Assembly (NCBI GenBank): GCA_009667805.1
Contig: CM019063.1
Span: 198,551,274 to 198,615,273 of the forward strand
DNA: 64,000 nucleotides
Source: Leptobrachium leishanense
Lineage: Eukaryota; Chordata; Amphibia; Anura; Megophryidae
Direction: 5' to 3'
The position numbers were made by a program, and so were the translations under genes. The notes beneath the pieces were generated by a model, which was not told where the DNA came from, ran no database searches, and worked only from the letters and a program-made list of their open reading frames with translations. Positions 1 through 10,432 of the stretch are shown in pieces (the first letter of the stretch is position 1; each line of letters opens with the position of its first letter).

Positions 1-955
1 CTAGGGTCTGTGTCTGGGTACACATGTATCCGGGGCCTGTCTGGGTACGCATGGATCTGGAGCCTGTCTGAGTATACATGATTCTGGGGTCTGTCTGAGT
101 ATACATGTATTGGGATTGTCTGAGTATACATGATTCTGAGAGTCTGTCTGGGTATACATGATTCTGGGGTCTGTCTGGGTATATATGTATCTGGGGGTCT
201 GTCTGAGTATACATGATTCTGGGGGTCTGTCTGAGTATACATGATTCTGAGGTCTGTCTGGGTATATATGTATCTGGGGGTCTGAGTATACATGTATCAG
301 GGGTCTGTCTGAGTACACATAATTCTGGGGGTTTGAGTATACTGGATCCTGAGAGTCTGTCTGAGTAAACATGATTCTGAGAGTCTGGGTATACATGATT
401 CTGGGGTCTGTCTGGGTATATATGTATCTGGGGGTCTGAGTATACATGAATTGGGGGTCTGTAGGGTATACATGATTCTGGGGTCTGTCTGGGTATATAT
501 GTATTTAGAGGTCTGTCTGAATATACATGATTCTGGGGGTTTGGGTATACATCTATTGGGGGTCTGACTGAGTATACATGATTCTGGGGGTTTAAGTATA
601 CTGGATTCTGAGAGTCAGGGTATACTTGATTCTGGGGATCTGTCTGGGTACATATGTATCTGGGGGTCTGAGTATACAAGTATCTGTGGGTCTGTCTGGG
701 TATACATGTATCTGGGAGTCTGTGTCTGGGTAAACATGTTCCTGGGGCCTGTGTCTGGGTACACATTTATCTGGGGCCTGTGTCTGGGTATACATGTACC
801 TGGGGTCTGTGTCTGGGTATACATGTTTCTAGGGTCTGTGTCTGGGTACACATGTATCCGGGGCCTGTCTGGGTACGCATGGATCTGGAGCCTGTCTGGG
901 TACACATGTATCTGGGGTCTGTGTCTGGGTGTACATGTATCTGGGGTCTGATGTC
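1..955. repeat. Minisatellite, 27-30 bp units
   Basis: Tandem units built on TCTGTCTGGGTATACATG followed by an ATTCTGGGG- or TATCTGGGG-type tail run from the window edge to about 955. The first ~80 bases recur almost exactly about 828 bp later (positions 3 and 831 are equivalent), so there is also a higher-order period. Open frames on both strands here are by-products of repetition and are not genes. The array continues to the left of the window. Confidence 0.9.
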
Positions 956-1224
956 TTTTTAGCAGTTCCATTCATATGCCCAAGTCTGAGCATCTTGTTT
1001 GTCACCATAGGAACTATGATTACACACTAACATGTAAAACTTCTTATATTGTATTTTTCTTCTAAGACTTAATATGACTGCCTGAACTAGTTATGTACTT
1101 AAGTGTTATTCTATAATAGATCACCATTATTCAGGTTTAATTGCATGGTTGGCACTTTGAGACCCATAAGTTTGTTCAGCGATCCAGTTTGGGCATTCGG
1201 GCTCAAAAAGGTTCGCCATCCCTG
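956..1224. mobile_element. Right end of a hAT-like element
   Basis: The interval ends at 1224 with the complement of CAGGGATGGCGAACCTTTTT, a terminus typical of hAT-type elements. The left end would lie outside the window, so the minisatellite at 1-955 may be inside this element. No coding content is visible. The 8-bp target duplication cannot be tested here. Confidence 0.4.
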
Positions 1225-1552
1225 ATCTAGATTGTTTAATGATGTCCTGATTTTATATAATAAATTTTGTGTTATTGTCCTTTATTTTATTTATTTTTAC
1301 AGATTACAATTTTACTGCTTGTAAAGGAATAGGAAATGAGTTTTGGAGGATCTAACTAAGGTATTGTGAAATTATTTTTCCAGTTTATTGGCTTTTGTGC
1401 TATTAAGGCATAAAGCTGTAAATAATGTACATATAATAAATAAAACAAACAAATCACTAACGTGACATATCATGTACACATGGAAGACATTACCTGTCAA
1501 AAAATGTAGTAGTTGTGGTAGTATATTGCCTTTCGCTTATGGACATAAAAGC
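1225..1552. other. AT-rich spacer
   Basis: AT-rich sequence between two transposon ends. No gene, RNA or repeat was recognised. Confidence 0.5.
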
Positions 1553-2128
1553 TACCGTAGATACTCGAGTATAGCGCGGCCCAAATAGAACGCGATGGAT
1601 AGAGATTCATTATGGAAATGAGAGAATACTCAAGACTCGAATATAGCACGAGGAGCTAAATTATGAAAGTATACTGTACCGGTAAGCAATGAAAATCCTT
1701 TGAGGCTCTTTTAACACAGTCAGGCTATTCAGAATGTGAGGAGAATCGCACAGTGTGTCTGCAGTGACGTCAGGATGGGGCAACAATGGGGCGGGGCTGG
1801 CTATTGGCAGACGAAGCAGTGGAAGAGCCTGCCTGCTGGAGCCGGAGGTGAGAAAACTACACCTCCCGCTGTGCTGCGTGGAGCGAGGGTGTATGCTCGG
1901 GGAATCTTGAATGATTGGCTTAATCCAAGCGTGCCCTCTGGCTGTGATGGATCCCTCCTCCCGAATCTGGGAGTTTCTGAAGTGTTTGCGGGCGTCAGGG
2001 AGCCCGCACTTTTAGTTTAGTTTAGTTTTTTACATGCGATGCAGATGTCTCGAATATAACGCGACCCCTCCGATTTTAAGGTAAATTTTTGTCACAAAAA
2101 TCTAGTGGTATAGCGAGTATCTACAGTA
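1553..2128. mobile_element. Foldback non-autonomous DNA transposon
   Basis: Imperfect inverted ends (TACCGTAGATACTCG at the left; the complement of TACTGTAGATACTCG at the right) enclose about 576 bp. Secondary inner repeats (ACTCGAATATAGC at 1636 and TCGAATATAACGCG near 2050) reinforce the symmetry. A TA-containing flank would fit a Tigger/pogo-like origin, but no transposase is present, so the superfamily is inference. An open frame of about 95 codons inside it has no recognisable domain and is not called. Confidence 0.55.
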
Positions 2129-2560
2129 ATATACATCTTTATTATAATAAACATATATTTGGGCACAAATGTCTCTGAAGGAAGGCATATAGAACATGAA
2201 TGTGTAATCACTACATTAAAAACTGCGTAGAAGTGAGAAAACTAGGCCAGGATAATCCATGAGTTATTAAAGCCTAGAATTTGCAGTTCTCCAATATAAC
2301 AGATCTCTACCATTCCTAACTGGGAGAATAGACTTCTGCTTGTTCAGCACAACACATACTGGTTACAGATCTTCGGTTTTAATAATATTTCATAATGTAT
2401 ATAGATTAGACACATTCCCACAGGCAACGAAGGGTGAATAATTTTCTAGAGTGCTAAATAATTAAATCTCTTGGTTATAGTTTTCACCAATAGGCCGATA
2501 AGAGTAACGAACAAGTAACTTATAATTAAAATTTTAGATTGTAATAATTGAACAAATACA
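2129..2560. other. AT-rich spacer
   Basis: No gene, RNA or recognisable repeat was seen. Confidence 0.5.
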
Positions 2561-2564
2561 TAAA

Positions 2565-2878
2565 GAAAGTGGCTCGATGCTCATTTTCCTACAGAGTACC
2601 GCAATTATGGAATAACCTCCCAGACACCGTCAAATCTTCCCCCAGTCTAAAGTCCCTTAAGAGATCTCTATTAACATACCTCAATACGGAATGCACCTGT
2701 AAACATGTAACATAGTGAATATATTTATTTTCTGTTACTCTGTATATTTGTTGTGTTTTGCATTTTACTACTTTGTATTTCTGTAACCACTCAATGTTCT
2801 TGAAACCAGGACGTACTTGAAAATGAGAGAAATCTCAATGTATCCTTCCTGGTAAAATCCTTAATAAATAAATATTTA
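2565..2878 (+). mobile_element. 3' end of a LINE (family A)
   Basis: The plus strand carries the last ~45 codons of a LINE reverse-transcriptase protein: a YRVPQLWNNLPDTVKS-like segment, then a LLTYLNTECTCKHVT-like end and a stop. A 3' untranslated region containing AATCTCAATGTATCCTTCC follows, ending in AATAAATA repeats. The tail recurs at 4660-4795, 16930-17010, 19999-20455, 45825-48906 and 48966-49036, so it defines one family. The '.LWN.LP' C-terminal segment fits the CR1/L2/Rex1 group. It is strongly 5' truncated. Confidence 0.75.
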
Positions 2879-3082
2879 AAAGGTTGCGGTACCGTGGATT
2901 CCAGCGGAAACACCATAAGATTTGTAATATTGATACATAGATGAAATTTGGACTAATTGTACAGTATACTACTATGAACTAGAAAGTGATATGGAACATC
3001 TTTATAATCAGCAATTGGTTGTATGAAGAACAAAAGAAATGACGGTGGATATCTCAGTGACATATCAGTAGATTTCAGGTAA

Positions 3083-4087
3083 TCATTTTGCAGCAGCCTT
3101 TTGAATTCCAAGGTTAATAACTAAGACTGGCGAGGTTCTACATGCTTCTTTATGGAACATCCCTGTACATCTGAGTAAATTCAAAGATACCTGTTTTAAT
3201 TTGGGACTCCCAAGTATCAAGACAATAGACTGTGCAGGGGAATAGCTGTAGATAACCATCAGGCAGGCACAGTATGCCAGGCTAGAGGGGGGCAGCGCAT
3301 CTAAAAACAAAAGGATCTCAGACACATAGAATGACAAATACAGGTAAAGTAGGCAACTTATTGTCCTGGCTGCTCTTATTCGACCCTCAGCATGAGAATT
3401 CAGTTCTCCCTTCGAGTTCCTATTTGCCTCATGCCTGTGTGTGACAAGAGACTTAATGATCAAACCATCTGCAATTGCCACAAGGACAAGTGGGAGGGAG
3501 CAACTGATGATGTTACTAGGAAGCAGATAAACAATGTTCATTTTTAGAAAATAAAATTCTGTGGTTTGGTTGGAGGAAATGTTTAATCCTAAAGGTTCTC
3601 TGTAGAGGTTCCAGGCCGAAGGAAGACCAGTAGTCAACGAGGTGAAAAGAGAAGCCAGTAGAAAACGTGGAACCAATTGTGCTATGCCCATCTTCAGTCT
3701 GATTAAAAAGGGATGTGTGAATATCACAATTTGCAAGCAGTGATAAACAGAGAGGCAAACAGTAAACCAGAAGCTGGAATAGATTGGGAGGAACAGCAAG
3801 ACTGTGAAGGTAGTGAAAACCTCATCGGTGAAGTAGAGGTCAGAACACAGGAAACTCATATAGTCATTAGTCAACATGATGAACTGAAATAACACGTTGG
3901 ATATGCTAAGTGTGACCAGGATCAGGTCGGATGGGCTGAGATTTTTACCCTTCATCTTATCAATGATGTTCACAGCAATAATTAATGTGTTACTGAACAG
4001 TCCCACTAGGGTGCTGAGCCCCAATATTGCCAAGGAGGTTATAATAAATACAGGAAGCATCAGTTCTAAAGACAATGGACTGATCAA
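3083..4087 (-). CDS. Bitter taste receptor type 2 (TAS2R family)
   Basis: A 334-residue intronless frame with seven hydrophobic segments, at roughly residues 12-40, 50-72, 92-121, 138-156, 183-213, 240-262 and 270-293. Family hallmarks in order: a TM1 FSNTLIIAVN motif, D54 with LILVTLSISN in TM2, LSVYHCLQIVIFTH at the TM3/loop-2 boundary, LPLVLVAIADGLIIKSL in TM5, HAEGRIRAARTISCLLYLY entering TM6, and SPAQSIVLILGSPKLKQ in TM7. Two N-glycosylation sequons, N169 and N173, lie in extracellular loop 2, where TAS2Rs are normally glycosylated. Length is slightly above the usual ~300, with a longer C-tail. The TM7 'HS' found in most members is 'AQ' here. TAS2Rs are plasma-membrane GPCRs that signal through gustducin-type G proteins; the ligand cannot be predicted. 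The first ATG gives a short N-terminus, as expected for the family. It stands alone, flanked by LINE tails. A V1R was considered and fits less well. Confidence 0.85.
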   Translation of the reverse strand: MISPLSLELMLPVFIITSLAILGLSTLVGLFSNTLIIAVNIIDKMKGKNLSPSDLILVTLSISNVLFQFIMLTNDYMSFLCSDLYFTDEVFTTFTVLLFLPIYSSFWFTVCLSVYHCLQIVIFTHPFLIRLKMGIAQLVPRFLLASLFTSLTTGLPSAWNLYREPLGLNISSNQTTEFYFLKMNIVYLLPSNIISCSLPLVLVAIADGLIIKSLVTHRHEANRNSKGELNSHAEGRIRAARTISCLLYLYLSFYVSEILLFLDALPPSSLAYCACLMVIYSYSPAQSIVLILGSPKLKQVSLNLLRCTGMFHKEACRTSPVLVINLGIQKAAAK

Positions 4088-4659
4088 GAAAAAGTATCTT
4101 TAAGATGCAATGTATTATTTTACAGGATAACTGAGCAACTGTAGACACACATGCAATCAAGCCTACGACAGGAAAAGATTGAACTTTCCATTGGCATGTT
4201 ATCAACCTGAGAAGATAGAAGTCAATGATGATTACCGACATGAAGACTGTCTAGAAGAAAAAACGAAGAAAGAATAGTTAAGGAATGCATTAAAAAGGTT
4301 TATTTTCTTTACATAGTGCAGTAGAATAATATTAGCATCCCTATTAAGAGTTCTGTTAAAAACATCCTTTGTTATATCAGCTTTGTAAGATATCATAACA
4401 CCTTCCTTTTTCAGGTTCTTGAACCATGGAGGTTTCCTACAGCTGAGAACAAGAGAAGGATAAAGAGAGAAAGCTCAAGTCATTGATCAATACACTGAAC
4501 TGGGTAAAGTGATTTCAGTGGTAATAGGTAACTTTTAATAAGAAACTAGCCTTAAAACTGTAGTGATTAAACACTAGAAAGTTTTAGATAAAATAGTAAA
4601 ATGTCACTCCTAGCCCAGGGAGAGGCCTGCATATAGCGCTTGATTCATTTCATCATGTT

Positions 4660-4795
4660 TTTTTTTTTAATATCTTGCATTTTATTACTTCGTATTTCTG
4701 TAACAATTCAGTGTTCTTGAACCCAGGACATACTTTAAACCAAAGAAATCTCAATGTATCCTTCCTGGTAAAATCCTTTATAAATAAATTAATTT
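4660..4795 (+). mobile_element. 3' tail of family A LINE
   Basis: Matches the 3' untranslated end of the fragment at 2565-2878 (GTATTTCTGTAAC, CAATGTATCCTTCCTGG, AATAAATTAAT). It has no coding part and is a short 5'-truncated insertion. Confidence 0.65.
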
Positions 4796-5014
4796 AGTCT
4801 AGTAGCACTTTTTTTCTGCTGCAATTCAGCCATTTTTTGTTTCAGTCAAGAAAAAAAGGGTTTAGACAGCAATCACTCACTTAGGTGCAGATCCTCTCCA
4901 TGGTCCGCTTGATACTCAGATTTTACCACATCCAGAATAACCTCCAAGAAACCAAAAAGTGCCAGCACTCCTGGGCTCTTTTAAAGTGTAATTTAATTGG
5001 ATACATTACAAAAT
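4796..5014. other. Spacer with no recognised feature
   Basis: No gene or repeat was recognised. Confidence 0.4.
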
Positions 5015-5110
5015 AGGATACCAGAAACATTTCAGATTACTGGTTTTTGTTCAAGCATGATAAAAGTCAGTAGGCTGAAACGTTGCTGGTATCGTAGCGT
5101 GTAAAGTATC
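5015..5110 (+). repeat. Degenerate hammerhead-type repeat
   Basis: Around 5053-5095 the plus strand reads AAGCATGATAAAAG, then a small stem-loop, then CTGAAACGTTGCTGG. This matches the order of a hammerhead core (CUGANGA, stem II, GAAAC, NUH, stem I), but the first core strand is mutated and stem I is incomplete. It is best read as a dead relative of the motifs at 21124, 23747 and 53907. Confidence 0.35.
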
Positions 5111-5819
5111 CAAATTTAGGTAGTACAGGAGGGGTGGGGTCGCGCCTCTTCCCCGATGGGGCGGCTGCAACCACCAAATGTATTCAGCCCAGCAACATGT
5201 ATAAAACATAACAAGGAGAAAAAATGTCATCTGCGCTTATTCCCATTATACCATGTGAAACAAAACGCAATTAGGGGCTTTGTTTTCTGTTAATGGCCAT
5301 TCAAAGATTAAGCTCACCCGCCGAACGTCAAGGCACCTCTAGTGAGGGTGAGTCCTATCCAAAAAATGAAGCCGCAGGCTGCTGTGTAGCCAACCATAAC
5401 TTGCCTATGCTGCTTGTCAGTCATGAAATTTAGGGTTTTGGTTATTTTTTAGGGTTAGGGCTCCTAGCAGTGATTAATTAGATACACTTTCGTGTTGAAA
5501 AGTATTTTTTGGCTCTTTTGGAACATCTGTCAAACTTGTAAACATTTTTATGAAATATCTGCCGATAGAATTAAATCGAGCCCATAATCGTTTGAAAATA
5601 TACGGCAGTACTGAAAATGGAGTATCTATAAGCAAAGCTGAGATGCAGTAAAGGACGGTTGCTGCGTATGTTTTATAAGGGCTCTTTGTCAGTAGTTTGA
5701 ACACTGTAACTGTATATGCTCGTTACTTGGAGGTATTGAAAGTGCCAAACAAATTGCAATTTTTAACAGAACAAAATACCTGCTTGTGCTTTACAGATAA
5801 TTCATTTCTTCCTTTAAAT
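5111..5819. other. Intergenic sequence, unrecognised
   Basis: Contains a short GC-rich stretch (5125-5175) and an uncharacterised minus-strand open frame of about 76 codons at 5474-5704, with no recognisable domain. No gene is called. Confidence 0.4.
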
Positions 5820-6716
5820 AGTTATTAACCCTACGATGAATTCAGCATTCACCACAGGGTCCCCGAAGTACGGCGAATCGACCCGCCGAACGCATTTTCA
5901 AACTGCTGCAAAACTGCCAGAAAACCGCTGAACGAATCGAAAAGCCACCAAATGGGCCCTTAAACTGCCAAACGCATCCTCAAACCACTGGAAAACTGCT
6001 GACTCGATCACATAACCCATGAAAAATTGCTTAATGCATCCAACAATCTGCCCAACAGACAGCCGAATCGATCCAAAAAAGTCAACCAGCTGCCAGACAG
6101 GGGTAAAAGAAAAAAAAGAAAAATAAAGCACCGCAACTTTAAAAGGCATTTTAAAAAACATCTACTGCATGAAAAAATGCCTGGAAATAATATATAAGGT
6201 CCTATGAATAATAAAGAGGTCTGTTACAGAAAACGGTGCCTGAGTTAACCCCCTGCACGCCGCCGATCGGGAGGGAGAGAGGTCCGAAGGACCTCCCCCC
6301 CTCCCTTTCAGGCGCCTCCTCCGCACATGCGGGGGCGCCTGAATTAGGTGTCATCGCGCCCCCGCGATGACACCTAATTACTCCGGCGGCGGTTCCGGGT
6401 GCTGGGCTGACATCGAGGAACCCGGCCGAACGCTGGCCCCAAAGGGCGGACGCGCTGAGCGCGTCCTCCGCAAGGAACGATACTGCGGGTGGACGCGCTG
6501 AGCGCGTCCTACGCAGTGAAGTGGTTAAACCTGTCGAATGAAACCACTGTAAATCTGGTTATTTCAATGACATTTCAGTGCAGTTTGGTGTTTTCTGAAT
6601 AGATTAATCATTACTTTTCTGTGGGGAGTTCACTGCCGCCGAAGACCACCGTATTTCGCTGGCAATTCTCTAATCAATATTTTGTGTCCAATTCGGTGCT
6701 CCCTGAGTAACCCCTC
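5820..6716 (-). mobile_element. MITE family X, interrupted copy
   Basis: It shares blocks with the element at 16067-16868 in the opposite orientation: GAATTCAGCATTCACC at the left, AGGTCTGTTACAGAA in the middle, ACCTGTCGAATGAAACCA, and a terminal CTGAGTAACCCC that mirrors GGGGTTATTCA. The two halves are separated by the TTAA-bounded insertion at 6245-6528. No protein is encoded. The superfamily is not certain. Confidence 0.6.
6245..6528. mobile_element. piggyBac-type MITE inserted in MITE X
   Basis: Bounded by TTAA on both sides, with related ends (TTAACCCCCTGCACGC at the left; complement of TTAACCACTTCACTGC at the right). The interior is GC-rich and made of hairpins, for example AGGTGTCATCGCG against CGCGATGACACCT and the GGACGCGCTGAGCGCGTCC palindromes. 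A TTAA target is the piggyBac signature. It shares CGATCGGGAGG...GGTC.GAAGGACC with the element at 28020-28643. Non-coding. Confidence 0.65.
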
Positions 6717-7080
6717 ATGTGTGAATTAGGTCAGAGGCCATCATGATTTATGGTAGCCAGGGGTCAAGTCCTGCAGGATCCCCTGGGACCATAGTTCCTT
6801 CACTTTCATACCAGAGGGAACTGAACTTCTGTTTGGCTGATACACTAAGAACCTGCAATACCTTTCTATTCAGACATATTTTTATAAAAATATCTATATT
6901 TAAGGGTTTTCCTAGGACATTCGTAGTTTGGGAATGCATAAGAAGGACAATTTCTCTGTATCTGCCATAGGAATGTCATTCTCATATATAAAGAAGTACT
7001 ACAGCTGCTACAGTTTTAGGTAATCTATTTTAATACAGGAATCATGGATGGACAGAAATCTTGGTGAGTTTCCACACTCA
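6717..7080. other. Spacer between MITE X and Tc1
   Basis: No supported feature. Short open frames on both strands lack recognisable domains. Confidence 0.4.
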
Positions 7081-8727
7081 CAGTCAGGTCCAGAAATATT
7101 GGGACATCAACACAATTCTAACATCTTTGGCTATATACACCACCACAATGGAGTTGGAATGAAACAAACACAATGTGCTTTAACTGCAGACTGTCAGCTT
7201 TAATTTGAGGGTATGTACATCCAACTCAGCTGAACGGTGTAGGACTTACAGCAGTTTGCAGATGTGCCTCCCACTTGTTAAGGGATCAAATGTAATGGGA
7301 CAGAATAATAATCATAAATCAAACTTTCCCTTCTTAATACTTGGTTGCAAATCCTTTGCAGTCAATCACAGCCTGAAGTCTGGAACGCATAGACATCACC
7401 AGACGCTGGGTTTCATCCATGGTGATGCTCTGCCAGGCCTCTACTGCAACGGTCTTCAGTTCCTGCTTATTCTTGGGGCATTTTCCCTTCAGTTTTGTCT
7501 TCAGCAAGTGAAATGCATGCGCAATGGGATTCAGGTCAGGTGATTGACTTGGCCATTGCATAACATTCCACTTCTGTCCCTTCAAAAACTCTTTGGTTGC
7601 TTTTGCAGTATGCTTTGGGTCATTGTCCATCTGCACTGTGAAGCGCCATCCAATGAGTTCTGCAGCATTTGGTTGAATGTGAGCAGATAATATTGCCCGA
7701 AACACTTCAGAATTCATCCTGCTGCTTTTGTCAGCAGGCACATCATCAATAAATACAACAGAATCAGTTCCATTGGCAGCCATACATGCCCACGCCATGA
7801 CACTACCACCACCATGCTTCACTGATCAGGTGGTATGCTTAGGGTCATGAGCAGTTCCTTTCCTTCTCCATTCTCTTCTCTTCCCATCACTCTGGTACAA
7901 GTTGATCTTGGTCTCATCTGTCCATAGGATCTTGTTCCAGAACTGTGAAGGCTTTGTTAGGTGTTGTTTGGCAAACTCTAATATGGCCTTCCTGTTTGAG
8001 GCTCACCAATGGTTTACATCTTGTGGTGAACCCTCTGTATTCACTCTGGTGAAGTCTTCTCTTGATTGTTGACTTTGACACACATACACCTAATTCCTGG
8101 AGAGTGTTCTTGATCTGGCCAACTGTTGTGAAGGGTGTTTTCTTCACCAGGGAAAGAATTCTTCGGTCATCCACCACAGTTGTTTTCCGTGGTCTCCCGG
8201 GTCTTTTGGTGTTGCTGAGCTCACCGGTGCGTTCCTTCTTTTTGAGAATGTTCCAAACTGTTGTTTTGGCCACGCCTAATGTTCTTGCTATGTCTCTGAT
8301 GGGTTTGTTTTGTTTTTTCAGCCTAATGATGGCTTGCTTCACTGATCGTGACAGCTCTTTGGATCTCATCTTGAGAGTTGACAGCAACAGATTTCAAATG
8401 CAAATAGCACACTTGAAATGAACTCTGGGCCTTTTATCTGCACATTGTAATTGGGGTAATGAGGGAATATCACACACATGGCCATGGAACAGCTGAGAAG
8501 CCAATTGTCCCATTACCTTTGGTCCCTTAACAAGTAGGAGGCACATCTGCAAACTGCTGTAAGTCCTACACCGTTCACCTGAGTTGGATGTACATACCCT
8601 CAAATTAAAGCTGACAGTCTGCAGTTAAAGCACATTGTGTTTGTTTCATTCCAACTCCATTGTGGTGGTGTATAGAGCCAAAGATGTTAGAATTGTGTCG
8701 ATGTCACAATATTTCTGGACCTGACTG
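7081..8727 (-). mobile_element. Tc1/mariner transposon
   Basis: A 1647-bp element with ends CAGTCAGGTCCAGAAATATT at the left and its complement at the right. The terminal inverted repeats are long, about 220 bp each (7081-7302 and roughly 8506-8727), diverged only by scattered substitutions. The right flank begins TA; the left flank reads CA, so the TA duplication has one mutated side. The interior encodes one transposase on the minus strand, listed separately. Element size is normal for Tc1-like transposons. Confidence 0.95.
7334..8387 (-). pseudogene. Tc1-like transposase, inactive
   Basis: The N-terminal part (8387 down to about 7990) shows the paired helix-turn-helix DNA-binding region (MRSKELSRSVKQAIIRLKK, IRDIARTLGVAKTTVWNILKK) and the GRPRK linker. 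The frame then shifts shortly after KPLVSLK. The catalytic part resumes by 7822 with SVKHGGGSVMAWACMAANG and includes the second aspartate in QMDNDPKHTAKATKEF. At the third catalytic position the usual DLNPIEH reads DLNPIAH, so the DDE glutamate is replaced by alanine. A frameshift and loss of a catalytic residue together mean no active transposase. The intact long repeats could still be recognised in trans by a related enzyme. Confidence 0.9.
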
Positions 8728-9084
8728 TATATTTTCACGTTTTGGCCCCTGTGTACTGCCCTACATGTTCAGCTCCAAAGTCAATTTCAAGGGACAAGGA
8801 CAAATGAAGAACCTACAGAGGTGGCTTTCTACAAAAAAAAATCAAAGCACAACCTGAAGATGCCCATATATTAGTTTCTATGAAATGGCTTGAATAGACC
8901 CACTTTTAAAGAAACACTCTTTATTTGATTGTGGACTTCCTTGAGTATAAAAACCAGCTCTATGATGTCATTACTGAATGAGGAACCATCAGAAAGTTCA
9001 ACCCTCCTCAACAACAGCAATACACGCCTCAGTCATCCCATACATAATGGGCTAGATTACGAAGTTAACGCTAAAATGAGAACA
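8728..9084. other. Spacer, no feature seen
   Basis: Unrecognised sequence between the Tc1 and piggyBac elements. Confidence 0.5.
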
Positions 9085-9088
9085 TTAA

Positions 9089-9602
9089 CCCCTTAAGGAC
9101 CGAGGACGTACCATGTACGTCATTGCAGCGGGTCTCTCTTAGACCCGCTGACGTACATGGTACGTCCTGCCGTTTTTTGAGCGCTGGAAGCGATCGGATC
9201 GCTTCCAGCAGCTCAAACGCCATTGCAGGCTGCCTGGGAGTCCAGGCAGCCGTGCAATGGCGGTTAGAAGTGCCGGGGCACCATGTGATCGCTCCCCGGG
9301 AGCGATCAACATCCGGTTTCACCGGAGAGGTGCCCGGCACTTCAAGAGAGCGCTGGAAGCGATCGGTATCGCTTCCAGCTGCTCTGAGTATATTACAAGG
9401 ATGCCTCGACATCGAGGCATCCTTGCAATATGCTTACCTGCCGCCGGTCCGTCCGTGATCGCTCCCCCCGAGCGATCACTTCCGGTAGCGGCAGGAAGTA
9501 CTGAGTGCCACGAGGTATCGTGGCACTCAGTACAAAAACGATCACATCAGTGATCAGGTGCTCTGCTGGGTGCCTCGAGGGATCAAGGCACCCAGCAGAG
9601 TA
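9089..9602. repeat. Chain of perfect hairpins
   Basis: Consecutive inverted repeats with tiny loops. Examples: GACGTACCATGTACGTC against GACGTACATGGTACGTC around 9107-9166; CTGGAAGCGATC against GATCGCTTCCAG at 9183-9210, repeated at 9351-9382; GGCTGCCTGG against CCAGGCAGCC; GGATGCCTCGA against TCGAGGCATCC; GAGTGCCACGA against TCGTGGCACTC; and CTGCTGGGTGCCTCGA followed by a near-complement to 9600. Each pair is independent, so the strand can fold into about eight stem-loops. Confidence 0.8.
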
Positions 9603-9700
9603 AAAAAAAGTGTAAAAAAAAGTGTAAAAAAAAGTGTAAAAAAAAGTGAAAAAAAAAGTAAAATAAAAAGTAAAATAAAAATAAAAATAAATAAAATAAA
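9603..9700. repeat. A-rich simple repeat
   Basis: Repeats of GTGTAAAAAAAA degrade into AAATAAAAAT. A microsatellite inside the piggyBac element. Confidence 0.85.
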
Positions 9701-9702
9701 CT

Positions 9703-9992
9703 GACGGTTAGGGGTAGGGTTAGGGTTAGGGTAAGGGGTAGGGTTAGGGTTAGGGTTAGGGGTAGGGTTAGGGTTAGGGGTAGGTTAGGGGTAGGGGTAG
9801 GGTTAGGGGTAGGGTTAGGTTTAGGGTTAGGGGTAGGGTTAGGGGTAGGGTTAGGGGTAGGATTAGGGTTAGGGGTAGGGTTAGGGGTAGGGGTAGGGTT
9901 AGGGGTAGGGGTAGGGTTAGGGGTAGGGTTAGGGGTAGGGGTAGGGTTAGGGGTAGGGTTAGGGGTAGGGCTAGGGCTAGGGTTAGGGTTCT
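9703..9992. repeat. Telomere-like (TTAGGG/TAGGGG) array
   Basis: About 290 bp of mixed GGGTTA and GGGGTA units. TTAGGG is the vertebrate telomere repeat; here it alternates with the variant TAGGGG. It lies wholly inside the piggyBac boundaries, so it is probably an internal expansion rather than a chromosome-fusion scar. Confidence 0.85.
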
Positions 9993-10432
9993 AAGGGCAG
10001 GGTCATCTTGGGGCTGAGTGGGATGTTCCTAGCCTACCTCATCAGAGAGGCAGGCTAGCAACATCCAATCAGAAGTTAGAAAAAATCAAAATAAAATTTC
10101 TAATTTGTCAGGTCAGGTCAATATTTTGTAAATATTGGCTCTGACCTCTGTGATTCTCCCTCCCTCTCCTCACTTGTGTTTTGGTGAGCGAGAGAGAGAG
10201 ATCAGATTTGACAGGTTAGAGATTTTAGTGAGATTTAGTGAGATTAGAAAAATTGAGGCAGATTTAGAGAGATTTTAGGGAGATTTAGAAGAATTGAGGC
10301 AGGTTTAGAGGGATTTAGAGAGATTTAGGTGTTTATTTGTATTTTCTTGTGAAACCCAACGGTTCTTCTAAGAACCAACAATCCGCTTATATATATATAA
10401 TAATTATAAAATTTTATAATCTATTATATATA

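Noticed and set aside
1..971. Open frames on both strands in the first kilobase
   Set aside because: Periodic translation of a 27-30-bp minisatellite.
1736..2020. A ~94-codon plus-strand open frame
   Set aside because: It lies entirely inside a foldback MITE and has no recognisable domain.
9123..9553. Overlapping ~110-codon frames on both strands
   Set aside because: Mirror-image translation of the hairpin chain; palindromes give open frames on both strands.
9703..9992. Interstitial telomere from a chromosome fusion
   Set aside because: It lies inside the TTAA-bounded piggyBac element and is mixed with TAGGGG variants, so internal expansion is simpler.
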